The notes under the pieces: model-generated
Databases searched by the model: none
Told to the model about the DNA's origin: nothing
What the model saw: the letters and a program-made list of their open reading frames with translations, nothing else
DNA from: Halococcaceae archaeon
GTDB lineage: Archaea; Halobacteriota; Halobacteria; Halobacteriales; Halalkalicoccaceae
DNA: 5,305 nt
Reading direction: 5' to 3'
Assembly: GCA_007128515.1 (NCBI GenBank)
Contig: SKXI01000348.1
Coordinates: forward strand, 1 to 5,305
Shown: one piece after another, positions 1-5,031 of the stretch
Position numbering within the stretch: the stretch's first letter is position 1
Layout of the letters: the number at the start of each line of letters is the position of its first letter
Made by a program: the position numbers and the translations under genes

Positions 1-392
1 ACCGTACAGCCCGTCACCCGCACGCCGGCGTCGAGCACCTGCCCGTGAGCGTCGGCACCCGGGAACGCCGGAAGGAGTGAGGGATGGACGTTGAGGGTCG
101 TCGGTACCTCCGAGAGGAACTCCCCGGTGAGGACCCGCATGTAGCCGTCGAGACAGACGAGGTCGAACTCGTAGCCCGACAGCGCCTCGAGCACCCGTCG
201 TTCGTGCTCGCGTCGTGACTCGCCCTCGTCCCGAACCACCGTCTCGGTCTGGATGCCCCGCTCGGCCGCGTCCTCTACGACCGGCGCGCCCTCCCGGTTC
301 GTGAGAACGACCGCGAACTCGACGTCGAGCGTCGCCGCGAGGTTCAGCAGGTTCCGGCCCCGGTTGCTCGCCAGCCCGGCGATCCGTGTCAT
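1..392 (-). CDS. purN: Phosphoribosylglycinamide formyltransferase (GART), N-terminal part, cut by the window edge
   Basis: PurN transfers a formyl group from 10-formyltetrahydrofolate to GAR, the third step of de novo purine synthesis, in the cytoplasm. I translated the minus strand by hand: 130 complete codons from an ATG at 392-390 with no stop before the edge. The N-terminus (IAGLASNRGRNLLNL, residues 4-18) is the family's nucleotide-site loop. Residues 80-86 (CLDGYMR) and 101-108 (NVHPSLLP) match the GART core, and N101 and H103 correspond to the catalytic Asn and His of E. coli PurN. The third catalytic residue, an Asp, would lie beyond the edge. The start is preferred because the glycine-rich strand begins at once, there is no Shine-Dalgarno, and an AT-rich box lies about 27 nt upstream, as for a leaderless mRNA. 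From general knowledge, haloarchaeal PurN is often fused to an IMP cyclohydrolase domain; that part is outside the window and cannot be tested here. It is divergent from purB. Confidence 0.93.
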   Translation of the reverse strand, partial: MTRIAGLASNRGRNLLNLAATLDVEFAVVLTNREGAPVVEDAAERGIQTETVVRDEGESRREHERRVLEALSGYEFDLVCLDGYMRVLTGEFLSEVPTTLNVHPSLLPAFPGADAHGQVLDAGVRVTGCT

Positions 393-416
393 GCTGGAGT
401 CCGCGCGCGCCGCGTC

Positions 417-423
417 GAAAATC
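417..423 (-). promoter_or_regulatory. Candidate TATA box for purN (leaderless)
   Basis: On the minus strand this reads GATTTTC. It is the only AT-rich patch in the G+C-rich stretch just upstream of purN, and its centre lies about 27 nt before the ATG. That spacing is expected if transcription starts at or next to the A of the start codon, as in many haloarchaeal genes. No ribosome binding site is visible before the start, which agrees with a leaderless mRNA. The match to a TATA consensus is weak. Confidence 0.4.
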
Positions 424-497
424 GTTGCGGTCTCGCTCCCCCGATCTATCCACGCCCGTGCATCGAACCGGCCGCCTCCCGCCCGGACGTACCCAGT

Positions 498-505
498 TGT
501 ATACA
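498..505. promoter_or_regulatory. Perfect 8-bp palindrome TGTATACA between purN and purB
   Basis: The sequence TGTATACA is self-complementary and is the most AT-rich point of the 167-bp divergent intergenic region (393-559). Its position, 55 nt before the purB start and 106 nt before the purN start, places it upstream of both candidate TATA boxes. It could be an operator for a dimeric regulator acting on both purine genes. It could also be a TATA box for a second purB transcript with a short leader of about 30 nt. Nothing in the window decides between these, and an 8-bp palindrome can occur by chance. Confidence 0.3.
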
Positions 506-530
506 CGGACGCGCCCTGACACCGACACCG

Positions 531-538
531 CTTTGAAT
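531..538 (+). promoter_or_regulatory. Candidate TATA box for purB (leaderless)
   Basis: The sequence CTTTGAAT is centred about 26 nt upstream of the purB ATG, the expected spacing between an archaeal TATA box and a transcription start at the start codon. The 20 nt before the ATG contain no Shine-Dalgarno-like purine run, so purB is probably translated from a leaderless mRNA. The box resembles haloarchaeal TTTA(A/T)A-type elements only loosely. Confidence 0.5.
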
Positions 539-559
539 CGACTCGCTGTAGCCCAGTCC

Positions 560-1948
560 ATGACCGACGCCCGCCGCGCGCTCGACGCGGTCTCGCCGCT
601 CGACGGCCGGTACGCGACGAAGACGGAACCGCTCGTCCCGTACGCGAGCGAGGCCGCGCTGCTCCGCGCGCGCACCCGGGTGGAAGTCGAGTATCTGCTC
701 GCACTCGCCGACCTCTCGGAGACCCCGTTCTCGATCCCCGAATCCGATCGCGAGCGGTTCAGGGCGATCTACGAGGGCTTCGACGAGGCTGACGCCGACC
801 TGGTGAAACGGATCGAGGTCGAGGGAACCGAGGCGTACGACGCGACCAACCACGACGTGAAGGCCGTCGAGTACTTCCTGCGCGAGCGGCTAGACGGAGA
901 CCTGCACCCCTGGATCCACTTCGGGCTGACCAGCGAGGACGTGAACAACCTCGCCCACCGGCTGCTCGTCCGGGAGGCAGTGGACGACGTCCTCCTCCCG
1001 TCGCTTTCGAACGTTCGATCCGCCCTCCGTACGCTCGCGGCAGACAACCGCGACGTGGCGATGCTCGCACACACGCACGGCCAGCCCGCCACACCCACGA
1101 CGTTCGGCAAGGAGATGGCGGTCTACGCCTCGCGACTGGACCAAGCGATCCGGGGGATCGAATCGGCTCTCGAGGGACTCTCCGGAAAGCTCGCGGGGGC
1201 CTCGGGCACCTACGCGGCACACGTCGCCGCCTACCCGGACGTCGACTGGCGGGCGTTCTCGGCGGGGTTCGTCACCGACCTCGGGCTGCGTCATACCCCG
1301 CTCGCGACGCAGGTCAACCCCTGTGACGACCTCGCAGGGCTCTTCGACGCGCTCCGCCGGGCGAACACCGTCCTCATCGACCTCGACCGGGACGTCTGGG
1401 AGTACGTCTCGCGGCGCTACCTCGGCCAGCGCGCCGACGAGGGCGAGACCGGCAGTTCGACGATGCCGCACAAGGTGAACCCGATCGACTTCGAGAACAG
1501 CGAGGGGAACCTCTCGAAGGCGAACTCCGACCTCGTCTTCCTCGCGGACTACGTCACCACCTCGCGGCTCCAGCGCGACCTCTCGGACTCGACGGTGAAG
1601 CGAACGATCGGCTCCGCGCTCGCCCACTGCCTGATCGGCTACGAGAAGACGGCTATCGGACTCTCGAAAGTCGTCCCGAACGAGGCGGTCATGGCCGAGG
1701 ACCTGGAGCGAAACCCCGAGGTGCTCGGCGAGGCGATCCAGACGGTCCTGCGGCGGGAGGGCCACGCCGACGCCTACGAACGGGTCAAGGCGCTCACCCG
1801 TGGCCGACGTGTCTCGCTCACCGACCTCCGCGAGGCGATCGGGGGGATGGACGTCGATCCCGCGGTCCGCGGCGAACTGCTCTCGCTCACACCCGAGGGC
1901 TACTTCGGGCTGGCGAGCGAGCTCGCGGGCGAGGTGACGGAGGAGTAG
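560..1948 (+). CDS. purB: Adenylosuccinate lyase
   Basis: PurB is a cytosolic homotetrameric lyase of the fumarase/aspartase superfamily. It acts twice in purine synthesis, releasing fumarate from SAICAR and from adenylosuccinate. The 462-residue product matches the E. coli-type PurB (456 residues) from end to end. Visible landmarks are AVSPLDGRY at 10-18, TNHDVKAVEYFL at 96-107, the HTHGQPATP segment at 171-179 with catalytic H173, and the superfamily signature GSSTMPHKVNP at 298-308, whose serine (S299/S300) sits on the mobile catalytic loop. QRDLSDSTV at 338-346 and LTRGRRV at 412-418 are also family landmarks. The reading frame stays open upstream to 386, but that extension has no family similarity and would cross the promoter region. 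The ATG at 560 puts the conserved N-terminus in register and has a TATA-like box 26 nt before it. The gene is divergent from purN, which suggests joint control of purine genes. I see no frameshift or missing catalytic motif. Confidence 0.97.
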   Translation: MTDARRALDAVSPLDGRYATKTEPLVPYASEAALLRARTRVEVEYLLALADLSETPFSIPESDRERFRAIYEGFDEADADLVKRIEVEGTEAYDATNHDVKAVEYFLRERLDGDLHPWIHFGLTSEDVNNLAHRLLVREAVDDVLLPSLSNVRSALRTLAADNRDVAMLAHTHGQPATPTTFGKEMAVYASRLDQAIRGIESALEGLSGKLAGASGTYAAHVAAYPDVDWRAFSAGFVTDLGLRHTPLATQVNPCDDLAGLFDALRRANTVLIDLDRDVWEYVSRRYLGQRADEGETGSSTMPHKVNPIDFENSEGNLSKANSDLVFLADYVTTSRLQRDLSDSTVKRTIGSALAHCLIGYEKTAIGLSKVVPNEAVMAEDLERNPEVLGEAIQTVLRREGHADAYERVKALTRGRRVSLTDLREAIGGMDVDPAVRGELLSLTPEGYFGLASELAGEVTEE

Positions 1949-1960
1949 CTCCCCGGTCGT

Positions 1961-1981
1961 CTCCCCTGCCGAGGGAGTTTT
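1961..1981 (+). terminator. Candidate hairpin plus T-tract terminator of purB
   Basis: CTCCC (1961-1965) pairs with GGGAG (1973-1977) around a 7-nt loop and is followed directly by TTTT (1978-1981). It lies 12 nt after the purB stop. A 5-bp G+C-rich stem with a U-run could end purB transcription. Archaeal terminators depend mainly on U-runs and the run here is short, so this is only moderately supported. The same four Ts also fit a promoter box for the next gene. Confidence 0.35.
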
Positions 1982-1982
1982 G
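1976..1982 (+). promoter_or_regulatory. Candidate TATA-like box for the cobalamin-binding-type gene
   Basis: AGTTTTG is centred about 27 nt before the ATG at 2006, the same spacing seen for the candidate boxes of purN and purB. The 57-bp gap after purB has no other AT-rich patch. The bases just before the start are all pyrimidines (CCTCCTCCTCC), so there is no Shine-Dalgarno and a leaderless transcript is likely. The box overlaps the candidate purB terminator. Confidence 0.4.
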
Positions 1983-2005
1983 CCGATGGCCGTCCCTCCT
2001 CCTCC

Positions 2006-2935
2006 ATGAACGTCGTTTCGACCTCGCCGTCGGGGACGGAGATCCTCTGTGCGCTCGGCGTCGACCCGGTCGCCGTCTCACACTCCTGTGACTATCCAGC
2101 CAGAGTGCGCGAGCTCCCCGTGATCGATCGGTCACGGGTCGAGGGCGGCTCGAGCGGCGAGCGTCACCGCCGTACGGTCCAGGTGAGCGCGGACGGCCAC
2201 GTCTACGAGATCGACGTGGAGACGCTCGAAGCGGTCGAGCCCGATCTGATCGTGAGCCAGGAGGTCTGTGGCGTCTGTGCGGTCGACACGACGCTGATCG
2301 ACGAGGTCCTCTCCGAGACCGAGGTCGACCCGGCGGTCGTCGGGATGCACGCCGACCGTTTCGAGGACCTCTTCTCGTGCGTTCGGAGCGTCGGCGCGGC
2401 GGTCGGGCGCGCGGAACGGGCGGAGGAGCTGATCGCGGAGCTCCGCGACCGGGTCGACCGGATCGAGCGCGAGACGAGCGACCTCGACCGCCGTCCGCGC
2501 GTGGCGGTCGTGGAGTGGATGGACCCGGTCGTCGTCGCCGGCCGGTGGGTCCCGGACCTCGTTCAGATCGCCGGCGGGGAGTACGGCCTCGCCGCGGCCG
2601 GGGAGCGCGCGGCGAAACCCTCGTGGGAGGCGTTCCGCGAGTACGATCCCGAGGTGATCGTCGTCACGCCCTGTGGGTACTCCGTACGGGAGACGGTCGA
2701 GAAACGGGGGGAGCTGTTCGCCCGCGAGGGGTGGGACGAGGTGAGTGCGGTGCGGTCCGGGGAGGTCTACGCGATGGACGGCGCGAGCTATCTCACCCGG
2801 TGGACGCCCCGGCTGGTCGACGCGCTCGACCGTCTCGCCTGCCTCCTCCACCCCGACCGCTTCGGCGAGCCACCCGGCGACGTCGTCGCACTCCGTGACA
2901 CTCTTGCTACCGCCTCCCCTATCGGCGACCGGTGA
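2006..2935 (+). CDS. Signal-less cobalamin-binding-type protein (BtuF/helical-backbone substrate-binding fold)
   Basis: This 309-residue protein belongs to the BtuF/FepB-type periplasmic-binding superfamily, in which two lobes are joined by a long helix. The N-lobe opens with VVSTSPSGTEILCALG (residues 3-18), the BtuF-like entry motif. Residues 119-160 are charged and helical and fit the backbone helix. The C-lobe carries EWMDP (170-174), AGRWVP (178-183), TPCG (221-224) and a final RLVDALDRLACLLHP (269-283). SHSCDYP (C28), EVCGVC (C88, C91) and TPCG (C223) match, from memory, the family often annotated as 'cobalamin-binding protein' rather than classical secreted BtuF. The ATG at 2006 begins directly with the first beta strand, so there is no Sec or Tat signal and no lipobox; the product should be cytoplasmic unless something else anchors it. 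No permease or ATPase gene is next to it; a small membrane-protein gene follows 4 bp later. Ligand and role are inferred from family only; corrinoid, haem or metal-chelate binding are alternatives. Confidence 0.85.
   Translation: MNVVSTSPSGTEILCALGVDPVAVSHSCDYPARVRELPVIDRSRVEGGSSGERHRRTVQVSADGHVYEIDVETLEAVEPDLIVSQEVCGVCAVDTTLIDEVLSETEVDPAVVGMHADRFEDLFSCVRSVGAAVGRAERAEELIAELRDRVDRIERETSDLDRRPRVAVVEWMDPVVVAGRWVPDLVQIAGGEYGLAAAGERAAKPSWEAFREYDPEVIVVTPCGYSVRETVEKRGELFAREGWDEVSAVRSGEVYAMDGASYLTRWTPRLVDALDRLACLLHPDRFGEPPGDVVALRDTLATASPIGDR
2931..2935 (+). promoter_or_regulatory. Shine-Dalgarno GGTGA for the small membrane-protein gene
   Basis: GGTGA matches part of the archaeal GGAGGTGATC consensus and ends 4 nt before the ATG at 2940. 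It contains the TGA stop codon of the preceding gene (2933-2935). This arrangement supports translational coupling of the two genes and fixes the start at 2940. No TATA-like box lies at the distance expected for a leaderless start. Confidence 0.5.
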
Positions 2936-2939
2936 CCTG

Positions 2940-3143
2940 ATGGCAACCGAAAACGACCGACTACCGAGCGATGGGACGATGCGGATCGTCGGCATCGCAC
3001 TCCTCCTCGTCGGGACGGCACTGCTCGTCGGCCTGCTTCCCTCGGTCGGGGTGACGCCGACGATGATCGCCGGGATCGCCGTGCTCGCGCTCGCGGTTGG
3101 CACGCTCCTCGTGAGCGTCAGCCGCTCCGAACGGGCGGTCTAG
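2940..3143 (+). CDS. Small two-helix membrane protein of unknown function
   Basis: This is a 67-residue product that I do not recognise as a named family. Residues 1-14 are polar and acidic (MATENDRLPSDGTM). Two hydrophobic segments follow at about 15-34 (RIVGIALLLVGTALLVGLLP) and 41-60 (TMIAGIAVLALAVGTLLVSV), separated by a short SVGVTP turn, and the tail SRSERAV is positively charged. The arrangement predicts a helical hairpin in the membrane, probably with both ends inside given the basic C-terminus. It starts 4 bp after the cobalamin-binding-type gene, with a Shine-Dalgarno overlapping that gene's stop, so the two are probably co-expressed. Whether the proteins interact is unknown. The frame stays open further upstream, but that part overlaps the preceding gene in another frame and is not membrane-like. 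The 3' end overlaps dapE by 4 bp in convergent orientation. Confidence 0.75.
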   Translation: MATENDRLPSDGTMRIVGIALLLVGTALLVGLLPSVGVTPTMIAGIAVLALAVGTLLVSVSRSERAV

Positions 3144-4207
3144 AGCGAGTCGAGCGCCCCGGTCAGGATCGACGCCGCCCGCTCGACGTCCTCGATCCGG
3201 ACGTACTCGCGCGGGGCGTGAGCGACCGCACCCTCGTCGTCGGCGAGTACGCCGGGGCCGAAGATCACCGTCGGTGCGGCGGCGGCGAAGTACGACGCCT
3301 CGGTCGCCGCGCTGAACGCCCTGGGTGTACGAGCGCCGGCCTCGACCAGCGAACGGACTACGAGCGCGTCGCGGTCGGTCTCGAACGCCTCGAGGAACGG
3401 CGTCTCCCGCTCGGCGTGGCCGTAGCTCGCGTCGAGACCCCGTTCTCGCAGGTGCTCGTTGAGCGCGTCCGCGAACCCCTCCTGCGTCTCGGGCGGGACG
3501 CTCCGGCGGTCGACCGAGAGCCGACACTCCGCGGGGACCTGGTTCGTCGCGGTCCCGCCCTCGATCGTCGTCGGGGTGAGCGTCGGCGCGCCCAGTTCGG
3601 GGTGGTCGGTCGGCTCCTCGGGTCGTTCCGTGAACGACTCCAGCGCGTCGATCACCCGCGCCGCGATCCTGATGGCGTTCTCGCCCGCCCCGGGTTCGGC
3701 CGCGTGGGCGTTCTTCCCGCTACACGTGATCGTCCCCTGGAACCGACCCTTGGCCGCGGTGCAGACCGCGAGGTCCGTCGGCTCCCCCACGATCACGCAG
3801 TCGGCCCGCTCCGGAAGACCCCCCTCCACGAGCGCCGCCGCACCGATCGAGTGGACCTCCTCGTCGGGCGTCACCGCGAGCGTCACGGTTCCCCGTGGAT
3901 CGCTCTCGAGGAACGCTGCCAGCATCGCGGCGAGCGGCCCCTTCGCGTCACAGGAGCCCCGTCCCCGGATCACGCCCGCCTCCCGCGCGTAGGGGACGTG
4001 CGGCGGGACCGTGTCGATGTGTGTGTTCAGTACGACGTGCGGCGAGCCGTCGCCACGGGACGCGAGCACGTTCCCCGCCTCGTCTACGTCGGGGTCGGCC
4101 CCCGGGTCGCGGAGCGCCCCACAGAGCAGATCCCGCATCCCGTCGACCGACTCGTGGGAGGGCTCTCTCACCGCGCGTTCGAGGAACGCGATCGGGTCGA
4201 CGCTCAT
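3140..4207 (-). CDS. dapE: M20-family amidohydrolase, probable succinyl-diaminopimelate desuccinylase
   Basis: DapE hydrolyses N-succinyl-LL-diaminopimelate to LL-diaminopimelate and succinate, using one or two zinc ions, in the cytoplasm. The 355-residue product (E. coli DapE has 375) has all the ArgE/DapE/CPG2 metal-site motifs. These are NTHIDTVPP (H63, D65), GSCDAKGP (bridging D87), TPDEEVHS (catalytic E116, metal E117), GEPTD (E142) and VAHAPREY (H330). The lid/dimerisation domain spans roughly residues 155-265, with KNAHAAEPG containing H168. The ATG at 4207 overlaps the dapF stop in the pattern ATGA; a GGTG three nt before it is the only Shine-Dalgarno-like match. The open frame continues upstream through dapF, but that extension is not a family sequence. 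The segment ATEASYFAAA (300-309) resembles ArgE (TEAP) more than the GTSD-type motif of bacterial DapE. The substrate is therefore assigned mainly from its place behind lysA and dapF; an acetyl-ornithine or other acyl-amino-acid deacylase remains possible. Confidence 0.85.
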   Translation of the reverse strand: MSVDPIAFLERAVREPSHESVDGMRDLLCGALRDPGADPDVDEAGNVLASRGDGSPHVVLNTHIDTVPPHVPYAREAGVIRGRGSCDAKGPLAAMLAAFLESDPRGTVTLAVTPDEEVHSIGAAALVEGGLPERADCVIVGEPTDLAVCTAAKGRFQGTITCSGKNAHAAEPGAGENAIRIAARVIDALESFTERPEEPTDHPELGAPTLTPTTIEGGTATNQVPAECRLSVDRRSVPPETQEGFADALNEHLRERGLDASYGHAERETPFLEAFETDRDALVVRSLVEAGARTPRAFSAATEASYFAAAAPTVIFGPGVLADDEGAVAHAPREYVRIEDVERAASILTGALDSL

Positions 4208-5031
4208 TCCACCGCCGTCCCCGCACCCGGAACGGGACACTCGACGCGCCCGTCGAACGCCACCGGGCCCCGGAGCGTCGCCTCGCCGCCCTCGTCCACC
4301 GTCACGACGAGGTCGCCGCCCGGCGGCGAGACCGTCGCCCGCGTCTCGTCGCTCAGTCCGAGCCGCTGGGCCGCCGCGAGCACCGCGACTGCGCCGGTCC
4401 CACAGGCGAGCGTCTCGCCCTCGACCCCGCGCTCGAACGTCCGCTGGTCGAACTCGCTCCCCCTGCCGGCGGCGAGCGTGACGTTCGCGCCCTCGGGAAA
4501 GACATCGCCGTGCCTGATCGGCGGCGCCATCGTCTCCAGATCGACCGCGTTCACGTCCTCGACGAAGACGACGGCGTGCGGGACGCCGGTGTTCACCGCC
4601 GTCACCTCGTACCCCTCGATCTCCTCCGCGATCAGCGGCTCCTCGCGCGCCAGCGGAACGCTCTCCGGGTCGAACCGTATTCGACCCATCCCGATCTCCG
4701 CCTCGTCCTCGCCCACGATCGCTGGCCGAACCCCCGCGGGCGTTTCGATCAGGATCTCGGTACCTGCGTCGAGCCCGAGCCGGTCGGCCGTCCAGGCGGC
4801 GACACACCGCGCGCCGTTGCCGCACATCTCCGCCGTCCCGCCGTCGGGCTGGTAGAGCGCCATCTCCACCCGCGGCGGGTCGCCATCGCGGGCGTCGAGG
4901 ACCAGCACGCCGTCGACGCCCTCGCGCTCGCAGTTCTCGACCGCGAACGTGCTCCACGGTACGGAGAGATCGGCGCTCGCGACGAGAAACGCGTTGCCCG
5001 CGCCGTGGTACCGATCCAGGCTCAGAGCCAC
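4204..5031 (-). CDS. dapF: Diaminopimelate epimerase
   Basis: DapF interconverts LL- and meso-diaminopimelate with two cysteines acting as acid and base, without a cofactor, in the cytoplasm. The 275-residue product has the usual family length and two related halves. Residues 8-15 (YHGAGNAF) are the entry motif. EMCGNGARC (68-76) carries C70 and LACGTGA (208-214) carries C210, the catalytic pair. VNTGVPHAV (146-154), EGANVT (180-185) and ERG (200-202) supply further substrate-binding residues. The common GNDF motif is GNAF here (A14), which is unusual. The start is GTG at 5031-5029; no in-frame ATG lies near, and this GTG puts the first strand in register. A GAGGTG Shine-Dalgarno lies 2 nt before it. 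The gene overlaps the lysA end by 10 bp and the dapE start by 4 bp, so the three are almost certainly one operon. The protein contains no lysine at all. Confidence 0.95.
   Translation of the reverse strand: MALSLDRYHGAGNAFLVASADLSVPWSTFAVENCEREGVDGVLVLDARDGDPPRVEMALYQPDGGTAEMCGNGARCVAAWTADRLGLDAGTEILIETPAGVRPAIVGEDEAEIGMGRIRFDPESVPLAREEPLIAEEIEGYEVTAVNTGVPHAVVFVEDVNAVDLETMAPPIRHGDVFPEGANVTLAAGRGSEFDQRTFERGVEGETLACGTGAVAVLAAAQRLGLSDETRATVSPPGGDLVVTVDEGGEATLRGPVAFDGRVECPVPGAGTAVE

Noticed and set aside
401..414. Alternating CG run upstream of purN (possible Z-DNA)
   Set aside because: Only about nine alternating bases occur in a generally G+C-rich sequence, too short to claim a structure.
386..559. 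A 58-residue N-terminal extension of purB
   Set aside because: The extension has no similarity to the PurB N-terminus and would start within a few bases of the divergent purN start, removing the intergenic promoter. The start at 560 has a well-placed TATA-like box.
890..1765. A 291-codon open frame on the minus strand inside purB
   Set aside because: It is antisense to a clear purB and caused by G+C-rich codon bias.
2132..3103. A 323-codon open frame on the minus strand opposite the cobalamin-binding-type gene
   Set aside because: It is a shadow of the plus-strand gene. The composition is Arg/Asp/Val repeats and no motif is present, whereas the plus-strand product has clear family motifs.
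3218..4855. A 545-codon open frame on the plus strand opposite dapE and dapF
   Set aside because: It lies antisense to two well-recognised genes. Its translation is Arg/Ser/Pro-rich low-complexity sequence without family motifs, as expected from G+C bias at third codon positions of the real genes.
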